Origin: Saccoglossus kowalevskii
Taxonomy: Eukaryota; Hemichordata; Enteropneusta; Harrimaniidae
Direction: 5' to 3'
Assembly: GCF_000003605.2 (NCBI RefSeq)
Contig: NW_003124894.1
Span: 300,145-311,778 of the forward strand
DNA length: 11,634 nt
The position numbers and the translations under genes are program-made. This document shows positions 1 through 8,648 of the stretch, one piece after another. How positions within the stretch are numbered: the stretch's first letter is position 1; the number at the start of each line of letters is the position of its first letter. The notes beneath the pieces are model-generated. The model did not search any database. It was not told where the DNA came from and worked only from the letters and a program-made list of their open reading frames with translations.

Positions 1-502
1 CCCCCCCATCCCTAGGCTGAAGTAACTGACCAATCCCTAATAGTCAAAATAACTGCATTTCCCCACACCAACATCATTCATACTAACATTATCATAGATC
101 AAGATCAAAGTAGGTTGGTTATTCTTTTTTGTATGTTTGATGTCTAATATTTTTATTATTTTAATATTATTTGCTTGCGGTGTTGGTTTCAAGCGATGTG
201 TTGCTATTGAAGGTGGACGGTTTACTTTGAATAGTTAAATGTTACTGTTCGACGATAATGCACAACCATTAATAACTAAATATTCTACGGCTTAGATATG
301 ATGTTTGTATTGCTATCTGGCTGCTCGTTATACGGAACGTGTATTAATCATACAAGAAGCTCGATGTATAATTATTAAAATGGGACGTAGTTACAATGTT
401 ACAAGCCTTTTCGTCATATCTAATAATTGCTGAGGCTGCCCTCATTGTCAGGTAATTCTGTTTTTACAAATCTTTGTGAATTCGCCCAGCTACTGTTCAT
501 TT
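1..502. other. AT-rich non-coding tract, nothing recognised
   Basis: The stretch opens with a run of seven C and continues as AT-rich sequence with stops in all frames. I see no domain-coding frame, RNA gene or mobile-element end. The short open frame that starts near 427 begins at a TTG and reads as low-complexity random peptide, so it is not called. Confidence 0.6.
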
Positions 503-523
503 CATGCATGCATGCATGCATGC
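503..523. repeat. (CATG)n microsatellite
   Basis: About five head-to-tail copies of the four-base unit CATG are seen. The unit is its own reverse complement, so the run is a perfect palindrome at every register and is also alternating purine-pyrimidine over part of its length. Such tracts are prone to slippage and can extrude small cruciforms. No function is implied. Confidence 0.9.
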
Positions 524-1336
524 AGTACATATACTTGCTTCCCAATCTCACCACTTTGCCAAGAATATCAGTAGTGAACATCAGGAGATACAATCTATTT
601 ACGTCTGCACCACGTGACCTCTAGCGAATGCAACTAGTCTGAAGTAACCTTATATACTGAATAACAATATTTAATCTTTTTGGTTCTATTCTATTCTACT
701 GCTAGCCTAGGTACCAATACACTGAGTGAAATAAAATAAGCGAAGAAAAAAATAGCCAAAGCAGCAACAACACATCATAGATTTTATTTGACGAGAACCG
801 TGCAAAGGGGGAGTTAGTCAGTCACTGCAAAAAAATTACAATGCATAGAAATATCTGGTTGAACAGCAAATAAAATATGACATTGAATTTGAACATAAAT
901 AAATTTGATATTTGACTGCCAATATACATGCATCAGACAATACTATACATATCTAACACACCCAAAAAAACAGTGCAGCACCAGATAATATGGAATAAAT
1001 TGTGCCATGGCCATTATAGAAATGAGAATACAGTACTTATTACACGCTTACTTTTACATGATCACTTTGCAATTTTCCTTTTACTTATATTGTAACGTAA
1101 ATGATAGCAATTATATCATTATTATATACAGCAAGTCTCATAAGTATTGGGGGAAGCCAATTTGCAAACTCGCTAGCGTTGCTTTTTTTTTTTGCGTGGA
1201 CAATCACTTGTATACGACGCCTCATTACATGAAGAACATAGAACACTTTTACTGGTATATTTGAAAGCGAAATAGATATCCAACTGTAAGATCATTGTCG
1301 CTGATTAGCTCCTAAAGTATAACTACCGTTCCCTGC
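524..1336. other. AT-rich non-coding tract with poly-T run
   Basis: No gene is supported here. Visible items are a canonical E-box CACGTG at 611-616 and an 11-base T run at about 1183-1193. The 85-codon plus-strand frame at 1007-1264 is rich in Tyr, Ile and Phe as expected from translating AT-rich DNA, and it has no recognisable motif. Confidence 0.55.
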
Positions 1337-1390
1337 TGTTATATAGATTAGAGTGGGTGTGACTACAAGACGGTGCCAGCGAAATTCGAA

Positions 1391-1449
1391 AGCCAACTGT
1401 TTTGTCAAAACACAAGCAGTTAGCTAATTCGCTAATTAGCAAATTGGCT
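1391..1449 (+). other. Potential three-way-junction RNA fold in the LTR-like segment
   Basis: AGCCAA at 1391-1396 pairs with TTGGCT at 1444-1449 and encloses two further perfect hairpins. These are GTTTTG/CAAAAC (1399-1404 with 1406-1411, a one-base loop that would have to open the closing pair) and GCTAATT/AATTAGC (1423-1429 with 1434-1440, loop CGCT). Together they give a compact branched structure if the strand is transcribed. It was found by eye; no folding energy was computed. Confidence 0.4.
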
Positions 1450-1539
1450 GCCCCAATACTTCTGAGACTCGCTGTATTGTAGAAGTAATTTATTGTGCCT
1501 TTGCGTAACCTTGTGTAATCATTTGTTCTTTTTTTGTAG

Positions 1540-1545
1540 AATAAA
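1540..1545 (+). terminator. AATAAA polyadenylation signal (LTR-like segment)
   Basis: A canonical AATAAA follows a T-rich run and is followed by GCTG and a T/G-rich stretch, as expected around a cleavage and polyadenylation site. It is the main reason for reading the surrounding segment as an LTR R/U5 region or a transcript 3' end. AATAAA is common in AT-rich DNA, so on its own it is weak evidence. Confidence 0.35.
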
Positions 1546-1790
1546 GCTGTATTCTTTTGTAATTATAGATTTACCACCTCAGCTAGGGGACAGCTGGGGG
1601 AAATGTGTTACCATAACGACATCATGTACGCACATTTGGTTCACAAGCCATTGACCATTGCAGTTTCGTTTAGAATCAAGAATTTGTATGTTTGAGGTAG
1701 ACATTATAAACCTATATTACAGAATAAATATAATAAATAGATTGCTTAATAATTGTATTTAGTAGTAGACTTTACGCAGTGCTTTATCCG

Positions 1791-1898
1791 TGTTAATCAT
1801 GTGATCGTGCCAGCGATTGGCTGATCGCATGTTTACTAAGCTTGTAAGATTTGTAGGAGAGGAACCACCCCAGCTGACCGTTTGGATGAATAAAGCTG
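1791..1898 (+). mobile_element. Second, shorter LTR-like module sharing motifs with 1337-1617
   Basis: This module also begins TGTTA and repeats three short motifs of the first: GTGCCAGCGA (1807-1816, also 1373-1382), AATAAAGCTG (1889-1898, also 1540-1549) and ACCACC(C/T)CAGCT (1864-1875, also about 1572-1583). The last two are in swapped order, so simple colinear duplication does not explain it. A hairpin with 9-bp arms, eight Watson-Crick pairs and one G-T pair, lies at 1798-1806 and 1823-1831. A related decayed retroelement terminus is one explanation; chance sharing of short motifs is another. Confidence 0.25.
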
Positions 1899-1919
1899 GT
1901 CTACCTGTAATGAACTAAT

Positions 1920-2210
1920 GTGTATGTTTCGGGTCGAATCTGGTATTTCTAAGTGTTGTCAGCCAAGCGAGACAATGTTCCCCGAAAACAACACATTGTT
2001 TACAGCAGTATTCACAGACGCAGACGAATTTAATATTTGAATTTGAACCTAAAGCAGGAGGGTCGTCGCCTGCGCACACGCGGGAATTGGGTCCCAATCG
2101 ACGATAACAACACACGCTAAAAACGCAAAGGCTCACGGGTAAACGCTAGTTTGTAAACAATCACACGCTATGGCAATCTGACGCATGCGCAGGTGACGAC
2201 TCCCCCCATT
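1920..2210. promoter_or_regulatory. CpG-richer patch with inverted repeat, possible promoter or element remnant
   Basis: This patch is visibly richer in G+C and CpG than its surroundings. It contains a long inverted repeat (2062-2076 with 2186-2200), several CACGCTA-like repeats (about 2111, 2143 and 2162), and ACGCATGCGCA near 2181-2191, which partly resembles an NRF-1 site. A minus-strand frame (1915-2136, 73 codons, about ten Cys) covers much of it, but its Cys spacing matches no zinc-knuckle pattern and I do not call it. A CpG-type promoter or an old mobile-element fragment are both possible. Confidence 0.25.
2062..2200. repeat. Inverted repeat, 15-bp arms (14/15), 109-bp spacer
   Basis: The arm GTCGTCGCCTGCGCA at 2062-2076 is matched on the opposite strand by TGCGCAGGTGACGAC at 2186-2200, with one mismatch. 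Weak G-rich similarity continues outward for several bases. The arms are GC-rich in an AT-rich window, which makes chance less likely. No flanking target-site duplication was found, so a foldback element is not demonstrated. Confidence 0.7.
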
Positions 2211-2720
2211 TTAAACACATTTGTTTTCGCAAATGCAGAACACACCAAGAGACACATGGACATCACAGTTCTTTTGTACACCCCATTTGAAAAAAAAAAA
2301 ACATTTCTAAAAGTCAAACTAAATTGACGGTTTCAGAAAGGTACACGTTAAATAAGAAAACATATCTCTCTTGATTTGAAACTGTTATGCGGAATGTGCA
2401 GATTACTCTTCCAACTCACGTCTCACTCGCAACAGATTAGGTAGATTATGTCGATTATTTTCTTAACTATATCACTATTCAGGTATAATTCTATTAACTG
2501 GTCAGGGAATTGCCTGTAGTAGATTGAAGTGCACAGTGACGTAAGTCATTGAGAGTTAAATTTTACTTGTTTTTATTACTGTTAAGCTTGTCTAGACCTG
2601 ACCTAGTCATGAATGTTCGTATTCATTGCACTACATTATCCATGGCGACATCTTTGTAGAACTTATGCTACTTATAAAACTACTTTCGTCACTCCCCAAA
2701 GTTCAATAAACCTTCTTAAT

Positions 2721-2735
2721 ACACACACACACACA
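2721..2735. repeat. (AC)n microsatellite
   Basis: Seven AC dinucleotides and a terminal A run head to tail, followed by TGTGG. This is a short dinucleotide microsatellite of the kind common in animal genomes. It has alternating purine-pyrimidine character. Confidence 0.9.
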
Positions 2736-3446
2736 TGTGGCTTATATCAAGCAAGTTTTAGAAATACTCAGCCACTGATTTTAGACAACCAGATGTTGAT
2801 GTCTTCAAACACCAATAATAAGGCTATTGTAAACTGACTTGTTAACAACCAGTAGGTAGAAAGTCTGCGTCTCTTCGGTTTGGGAAAACGGAATCACTGA
2901 AGTCAATACTTGTAACAGCGACTTTTTCTCCCTGAACTGGTGTACCTCAGCTGGGTAAAATAATTTGAGCATACGTTTGTGCCCAGATTAAGTTGCATGT
3001 ACTGCTGCCATCGTCTGTATGGTACGTTTAAAGAACACGTGGTGACGGTGTGTCTTTACTTGTAGAACGATATTAACAACATTATACTGGAGTTTGGGAG
3101 TTGCGTCTGTAATATTCGTGCTTCTTTTTGACAGTGCATTGAAAGAACAAAGGAAATAAAAAAAGACGTTGTTGAAACCTCTTTCAAAGAAGAGAGGACA
3201 TCTAGACACGTTGTTAAACTTGAGTTATGATTGTGTTCGTCCATATTTTGCAAAATATCTGTAAAGTTACATACATATCTTTTATACCTTATTATCGTAT
3301 TATCTGGACGTAATAATTTGGTCTTTGCACTCAATTTCAGTCAATGATACAACAATTCTGCAATAATGATATAATATGAGTAAAGTAATTACGGGAAGGA
3401 GATAATAAATAATCACTAGTCAATAAGGAATGGAAAATGATTGTAA

Positions 3447-3488
3447 ATGATGAAATAATAATGATGAAATAAATAATTAATGAAATAA
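3447..3488. repeat. Degenerate 14-bp tandem repeat
   Basis: ATGATGAAATAAT at 3447-3459 is repeated 14 bases on at 3461 with one change. A weaker third copy (TTAATGAAATAAG) runs to 3488. The tract has no G/C-rich positions and may be only replication-slippage debris. Confidence 0.6.
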
Positions 3489-3535
3489 GATTATTTTTGG
3501 CGGAAATGGATATGCATTTATTGGAATAAATTCCC

Positions 3536-3696
3536 TGGCGTGATGAATTCCAGCCTGCGGGGTGATGGCATTTTAAGTAGTGATTCAATTTCAACAATTA
3601 AATTTAGCTCCCTTTATACAATCTCAACTAACTTAAAGGAGAATGAAGTATAATATAACACCATGGCTTGCATATCTGTATGTTATTCATGCGTAT
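3536..3696. repeat. Direct repeat, copy A (161 bp)
   Basis: This segment starts TGGCGTG(A/G)TGA(A/G)TTCCAGCCT and ends TTATTCATGCGTAT. It aligns along its full length with 4027-4181 at roughly 85% identity by eye. Two small gaps, of about 5 bp and 1 bp, account for the length difference. The copies lie about 490 bp apart in the same orientation. They could be two insertions of one dispersed repeat family or an old tandem duplication whose spacer diverged. No terminal inverted repeats or poly-A tail are visible. Confidence 0.85.
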
Positions 3697-3875
3697 ACCA
3701 TGTGATGATGTTCACGAAAGCAATATTCCAAAATTAACAAGATTATATCAAATATTTTGCGACACAAATCTATTTTTGTTTCGTTTATGGAATATCCAAT
3801 TGCATTAACACCTGTAATGCAATATACATATTGTGAAAGAGTAAGTTCCCAGTACATGAAAGAATGTGATATAGC

Positions 3876-3955
3876 CCCATCAGCCAATCAAAACCGCGCG
3901 TTTGATGGTCAATATATTTGCATAATGACTTCTCAACGGTCAAAGACGTCATATT
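3876..3955 (+). promoter_or_regulatory. Promoter-like motif cluster between the direct repeats
   Basis: Within 70 bases lie a CCAAT box (3884-3888), an inverted repeat ATCAAA/TTTGAT around ACCGCGCG (3887-3906), a TATA-like AATATATTT (3911-3919), a perfect octamer ATTTGCAT (3916-3923) and a CRE-like AGACGTCA (3944-3951). CCAAT, octamer and CRE elements bind NF-Y, POU-domain and CREB/ATF factors respectively in animals. No transcript can be seen starting here. Motif clusters also arise by chance, so this is suggestive only. Confidence 0.25.
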
Positions 3956-4026
3956 AGGCTTCTCTGCTTGAACAGGCGTTATGATAAATCTAAACAAAAA
4001 ACTGGTTCAATATTTAGTTGAGTGGG

Positions 4027-4181
4027 TGGCGTGGTGAGTTCCAGCCTAAGGGATGATGACAATATAGTGCTGATTCAATTTCACCAAATAAATTTAACTT
4101 CCTTTATACAGTCTCCACTAAAGGAGAATAAAATATAATATAACACCATCGCATGCATACCTGTGTGTTATTCATGCGTAT
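4027..4181. repeat. Direct repeat, copy B (155 bp)
   Basis: This is the second, diverged copy of the 3536-3696 segment, in the same orientation. Conserved blocks include TTCCAGCCT, TGATTCAATTTCA, CCTTTATACA, AAGGAGAAT, ATAATATAACACCAT and TTATTCATGCGTAT. Beyond 4181 the similarity fades. Shared ends on both sides suggest a defined unit rather than a random duplication boundary. Confidence 0.85.
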
Positions 4182-4525
4182 TCAAGTACTAAGCAATGTT
4201 AACATGATAAATCAACAAACAATTCCCTGACTTCCATCATCCATTGAAAATATCAACTCAGAAGCCTGGACCAGACATGTTTCATGACTTCACTGCTCTA
4301 CCTCTCAACAATACACTGAGACTTTCAGGCCAGCTGCTTCAACGTTTGCAACAGGGAATTATTAATGCCCGTTTTGAGATTACTCGGCATGAAACATTTG
4401 AATGCTTTCGGCTAAGATTATAAGGAATACATCAATAATTTCTAGCCTGATAAGGTACTGGTAAACGTCATATAATTTTTCCTGTCAAACATATCAATTC
4501 CACATTCAGACTTTTTTACTCGCTT

Positions 4526-4539
4526 TGGTGGATCCACCA
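4526..4539. repeat. Perfect 14-bp palindrome
   Basis: TGGTGGATCCACCA is identical to its reverse complement and is centred on a BamHI-type GGATCC. In an AT-rich window a GC-containing perfect palindrome of this length is uncommon. It could be a dimeric protein-binding site or part of a mobile-element terminus. No flanking context distinguishes these. Confidence 0.8.
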
Positions 4540-4830
4540 GAACACTTAATTCTGTACGTTGTTCATAAACAGTTCGTTTGTAAATATGAACATATTCTGA
4601 CCGGTGACTAGTCGGTGTCCATCCACTACATGACGGTATAGTTCCATTACAGTTGTAAATTTCGTTGAATAATTTGAATAATAACCATAATAAACCGCTT
4701 CGTTGATCATACTCCTGATGTAGCTAGTTTTTACTGACCATTTAATTGCAATATTTTATTGCCTATTCCATTTGTTATCGCAGGGCTGACTGTATCATCA
4801 ACATTTGGTACAATTCAAAGATGTTATCAA

Positions 4831-4855
4831 TACATACATACATACATACATACAT
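4831..4855. repeat. (TACA)6 microsatellite
   Basis: Six perfect tandem copies of TACA end in a partial unit before CGAAA. This is an ordinary tetranucleotide microsatellite and is likely to be length-polymorphic. Confidence 0.92.
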
Positions 4856-5388
4856 CGAAAACACCAACATCGGAGGCTAACAGTTGTTTTCTTTGGATGA
4901 TACGAACGACCACATTCAGGACTATGGTAATCCATTAGAGTAATCTCAGGTCGACCATTAATTCGTAAACACAAACGTTAAATACCAGTACATACTACAG
5001 ACTAGTGGATATCGTTCTCCTTGCCGATTCCACTCCCTCATTACAAATTGCTTCATATACTTTTATCTACCAGTGTTGATGGTATGAATCATACACTGTT
5101 GGCAACATATCGCTTCCTCGTTGTCTCTTAATATATGCATCCAGAGACTTCATACATTCACCGCCCAAAACATGTTCTTCTTGATGGTCACCGGAATACA
5201 CGGTCGAATATGAGTATCCACTTCACCAGTATTCAAAAACATTAAACCGAGACATCAAATCAGTGTAGCTGTAATCAATAAATCATGAATGAATTAATCA
5301 ATGAATGATTCTCTTTCCCATGTTATTGCGCTCAATATTTTGTATTTGTATCATCTGTTGACAGTGATCGCTCATAAGTCTAGACTAC

Positions 5389-5672
5389 TCCCCGCTGTTT
5401 AATGATTTCCTTGCCCTAACATTCAAAGCAGCTGTTTTAAATTGGTGTAGCGGGGAATTATGGCAAGTAACACCATGGTTTTTCTCTTATTAATGCGAAC
5501 AAATTCACCAGCTGCAACGCGGTTGTTAATTGGCTATTTGCGTTGTCAATCACGTGGTCGTTGTACATCTACTGTCTGGGATACAATAAAACACGCGAAT
5601 ACACGTACACGACGTTATTCCGGCTCATTTCGTTTTTATGAAGCCAAGCAGGCAGACTCGATTTACAGTTAG
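5389..5672 (+). other. Small CpG-rich patch with a 70-codon open frame
   Basis: About fourteen CpG dinucleotides occur between 5449 and 5640, far denser than nearby. An inverted pair TCCCCGCT/AGCGGGGA (5389-5396 with 5449-5456) lies at its left edge. An ATG-initiated frame (5460-5672) begins MASNTMVFLLL, with an Arg-rich middle and a Ser/Tyr-rich end. It has no recognised domain, no clear splice donor and a length expected by chance. The patch might be a first exon with its promoter, an LTR-like fragment (an AATAAA lies near 5584) or chance. I do not call a gene. Confidence 0.2.
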
Positions 5673-6340
5673 AAACATTTAACATGACATTTTGAACGTT
5701 CTAATTGTCCGCTACCTGTGGTTTATTGTCAGTGGCAATTATTCTACAGATGGTTGTGCTACTTCTGAGTTATGCCATCCATTGACAAAAAACTGTCGTA
5801 TTCACCAGCTTGTGTAAATTAGCATAAAATATGATCACTGTTTCTCTCTCTACAACCCTATTCATATGTGAATTTTATTTCCTGTCCATAATTGTTTATG
5901 CAAGGTAATTTGTATAATACATTATACATACATTATATATTGTTGTTTTGTTTACGAATGTAAATTGTTTATGTTAATTGCAGGTGTTGGCGCTAATAAG
6001 CTTAATATGAATTTATTCGTATGACTGAAATTTATATTTATGTTGCTGCTCTTCCTAGAGAATTGTGTCAAATAAATCAAAATAAATCGTGTGAGTGGGT
6101 CACTGGTTAATTTCTGTACTACGTGAAATTGTCATTTTGATCACGTCAATTGAGCAACTGAGCATTTAATTAAATCAGTCGTCAGTCAGGCATTCCATGT
6201 GATCGGAGCGGGACAATTATTCATTCACGTTGACAATCACATTTGAATCTATATAGGTCGAACTATTATACTAGTCTAGTTAAACACTCGAACAACGTTA
6301 TTAGGTAATTTGGGTAAAATAAGCTTACACCATTACCGAA
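5673..6340. other. AT-rich tract with possible cryptic intron and tandem AATAAA
   Basis: A donor-like AAG|GTAATTT (intron start 5905) and an acceptor-like TTAATTGCAG (intron end 5983) frame a 79-base possible intron. About 90 bases downstream are two polyadenylation signals, AATAAATC at 6071 and 6081. In the frame that continues across the junction only about 15 codons are open, so if real this would be mostly untranslated sequence. Otherwise I see nothing. Confidence 0.25.
6071..6088 (+). terminator. Tandem AATAAA polyadenylation signals
   Basis: AATAAATC occurs at 6071-6078 and again at 6081-6088, separated by AA. It is followed by a GT-rich stretch (GTGTGAGTGGGT) like a downstream cleavage element. 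The arrangement is more like a transcript 3' end than a lone AATAAA in AT-rich DNA, but no gene upstream is supported. Confidence 0.3.
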
Positions 6341-6662
6341 TTTACTCTCTGATATATCTGTCAGTAGTTGTATGGATCATTATCTTCATGAGAAGCGCAA
6401 ACCTCTGGCACTCAGTCAAAATGAATTCTGGGACACGAAATATGCCAAGCTCAGGATAGGAACAGAAAAACAGGGGAAGTCCTTGATAGTCGGGTCGATA
6501 CAAATAATTAAAATGTATATATAGTGAAGCGCCTGGGGTTCCGTCTCTGCCCGTCGTCAAGGAAACAGAGACCATACTGGAAAAAGACAAAGACTCAAAT
6601 GGGTAAAAGTGTGTAATATGTGATATATGTAATATTATTTTGACAAACAAATGCAGGCTCAT
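6341..6662 (-). other. More GC-balanced segment with 106-codon minus frame, unassigned
   Basis: This segment has more even base composition than its neighbours, especially 6390-6580. It contains the longest open frame in the window (6342-6662, minus, true ATG). The peptide has a Tyr/Phe/Pro-rich middle (around residues 50-80) but no motif I recognise. Given the stop frequency of this composition, about one open run this long is expected somewhere in the window, so length is not evidence. A decayed retroelement fragment or a non-coding repeat is as likely as a gene. Confidence 0.2.
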
Positions 6663-8648
6663 TATTGGACCTTAGTGCACATCATTCATAGAAGATATAT
6701 TCATGTTTGTGTAACAGATAAAAGATGATTATTTTCACTATTATAATTAGGAGAGACATCTACATAATGAGCGAACGGTCATGTATTTGTTTCACTGATA
6801 CTCAAACGCTAAAGGGGTAAAGACTGCGTTAAGCGGTATTAGATCTTAATTATTCTCGATCGTTATGCGATGGAAGCGATTGGTTACGGATTCTGACACA
6901 ACAGCCTTCCTCATATTAATTTATGTATGCACTTGGTGTATGCTCCTAAATGTACGTAATTATACGCTGATATGTCACTCCACTATATTTATCAAATCCT
7001 ACTTATTCAGGAATTTTAGCTTTCGTTTGAGATAATGTCTAGAACCACAGCAGACGTAGCATTCCCTCATTAATCGAATAAAAAGGAGTTAATGTTTTCT
7101 TTGTATAAAATATTTTCTTTCTATAAAGTCAGTATTGACTTTCACGTGTGTGTATTTTAAACAGGCAGTATGATGGTAAAATACTCTGCCACTGATATAT
7201 ATTGAAATCAGAGCAACAATTAATCAGAAAGCATTAGTAAGGTATAACAAAATACTGATGAAAGCAGCAATGTGGTGGGTTTCAAGATGCATACTATGTT
7301 TTTTTTTATTTGAATGTGTGAAATGTGGATGAGAAAACTTGTACATTTGTTTTTTGATATTTGGTTCACGGTCAAAGGAAAGGTTGGGATGTTTTGCCTT
7401 TGAATCATGTTCAACTTTGACAAATAACATCAAAATGTATAAAGTAAATTAATAAACACATCAATACATGCAATTTTTTGTTCAAATACAACTGGCGGTG
7501 ATGTAGATTAGGGATTATTGAATTGCACTAGTTAGTGATTTGAGTAGCGCCTTCAAACATTCATAGCTACATTAGACATTGATTTAGAATTGTTCTGGAC
7601 CAAAAGTGCTTGATATAAATGGAATTATAATTATACCTTCTATCAAGGACTAAATAGTCAGATGTACATTCATCATATTTGACACTCCAAGTTGTATTAC
7701 ATCTCTTCATGGCTTCAAATGTATCCACATTGGTCGCGTATACATGTCTACAGACCTGTAGACCTCATATAAGAAACTCCATAGTATTCCATCTATCCAT
7801 TCGTAACATAACTTCAAACTGTCACACACTGGTTATCACTCAACATTGGTAGAAAGTGTACTTGGTGACTATACCCTTGCAATTGGTTGTCCATGTTCAT
7901 TGATTTGTACTCTGTACTGACTTTATACTCAGATGTAGATTGTGGATCATTTCCTGAAATCATAAATTTTGGAATCGAGCATACTCGTCATTAAAACGGC
8001 TTTCTTGTTCTTAATAAAATATATTTATTGTGCATGCCAAAGTGCATTATAGTTGTGTCACAGTGGCTCAATTTGAGATCTAGTTCAACTTGCCTGTTAA
8101 TATCTTCCTGGAGGCACATGGACTACCCCGCCCATCTTAGCCTCAATCGGCTCACATTTGTGATTGAAATTCGCATTCACACTTGATAAGTTTTTTATTT
8201 ATTTGACAATATAATGTTTTGTAATGCACTGTACATTTACTCTAACTGTCGTTGTATTGCATCCTTGAACTTGTACTTCGTTTGATGATCTGTAATTGAA
8301 TATGTTAGTTTTAATTTACCGGATATTGTAACAGGAAAACTAAATCTCACATAAAAAATAAACATTTTAAACATTGGAGAATGTAGATTGTCACCTTCTC
8401 TATTTGTATTTATATAAGACTAGGAAGCTAAAAAATCAAAATTAATAAATAAAGATGTTTGCACACTGCCTGGTAGCATAGTTTCTCTGTTACACAAAAC
8501 TGTCAAAATTATCGCCATATTATTGAGCATTTGTTAACGTTAAACTTTCAACCTTGAGAGTTTGAGGACTTCTGGCAGCATAAGATACAGAGCTGATCAC
8601 CAAGTTAATACGTATATGTTTCGCTGTGCGTTATATGACGGTTTACGC
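6663..8648. other. Long AT-rich non-coding tract
   Basis: I see no gene, RNA or mobile-element terminus in this stretch. It holds a near-perfect palindrome at 7746-7763 and a slightly GC-richer patch at about 8110-8165. Many AATAAA/ATAAAA motifs occur, as expected by composition. The overlapping minus-strand frames near 7220-7433 are AT-driven shadows. Confidence 0.5.
7746..7763. repeat. 8-bp-arm palindrome with 2-base centre
   Basis: GTCTACAG and CTGTAGAC are exact reverse complements separated by AC. The arms are balanced in composition and short-spaced, the geometry of a dimeric DNA-binding site. No other evidence of function is present. Confidence 0.75.

Larger units (their letters stand above)
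1337..1617 (+). mobile_element. Possible solo or degenerate LTR of a retrotransposon
   Basis: The segment begins TGTTATATAG, the TG start common to Gypsy- and BEL-type LTRs. It holds a plausible polyadenylation signal AATAAA at 1540-1545 preceded by a T-rich stretch, and ends in a purine-rich tract (CTGGGGGAAA, about 1594-1603) followed by TGTTACCATAAC. The last part could instead be a polypurine tract directly before another LTR start at 1606. No convincing target-site duplication, primer-binding site or gag-pol frame flanks it, so the 3' boundary is uncertain. A solo LTR, or a decayed fragment, is the most likely reading. The family cannot be named from sequence alone, and an unrelated transcript 3' end remains possible. 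Confidence 0.35.
2201..3535. other. AT-rich non-coding tract with simple repeats
   Basis: The stretch contains a 12-base A run (2290-2301), a short (AC)n run (about 2721-2735), and a degenerate 14-bp tandem repeat around ATGATGAAATAAT (3447-3488). The minus-strand frames at 3056-3334 and 3337-3597 are adjacent but do not read as protein. The first opens with TTG, and both are dominated by residues expected from AT-rich DNA. Nothing else is supported. Confidence 0.55.
4182..5388. other. Non-coding tract with palindromes and a (TACA)n run
   Basis: No frame or RNA gene is supported. The items seen are a 9-bp inverted pair AATTCCCTG/CAGGGAATT (4221-4229 with 4352-4360), a perfect 14-bp palindrome (4526-4539), a tetranucleotide microsatellite (4831-4855) and an AT-only inverted pair AATCAT/ATGATT (5281-5310). 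Base composition is a little more even than in the flanks, as in decayed transposon sequence, but I cannot assign a family. Confidence 0.5.

Noticed and set aside
1929-1942. B-box-like GGGTCGAATCT as a tRNA or tRNA-derived SINE promoter
   Set aside because: There is no A box at a suitable distance, no T-arm pairing around the loop, and two mismatches to the consensus.
1915-2136. Cys-rich 73-codon minus frame as a zinc-knuckle (gag-like) peptide
   Set aside because: Cys/His spacing does not fit CX2CX4HX4C, the frame is short, and the Cys codons arise from ACA/GCA-rich sequence on the plus strand.
3056-3597. Adjacent minus-strand frames 3337-3597 and 3056-3334 as one broken gene
   Set aside because: The downstream frame opens with TTG, neither peptide has a recognisable domain, and the first overlaps the non-coding direct repeat copy A.
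4221-4360. AATTCCCTG/CAGGGAATT pair as terminal inverted repeats of a 140-bp MITE
   Set aside because: The match stops abruptly at nine bases, and the flanks show no target-site duplication.
6342-6662. 106-codon minus-strand open frame as a protein gene
   Set aside because: At this base composition about one open run of this length is expected by chance in the window. It has no recognisable domain, signal or splice context.
611-7148. Four CACGTG E-boxes (611, 3036, 5551, 7143) as a regulatory theme
   Set aside because: Roughly three are expected by chance in a window of this length, and they share no flanking context.
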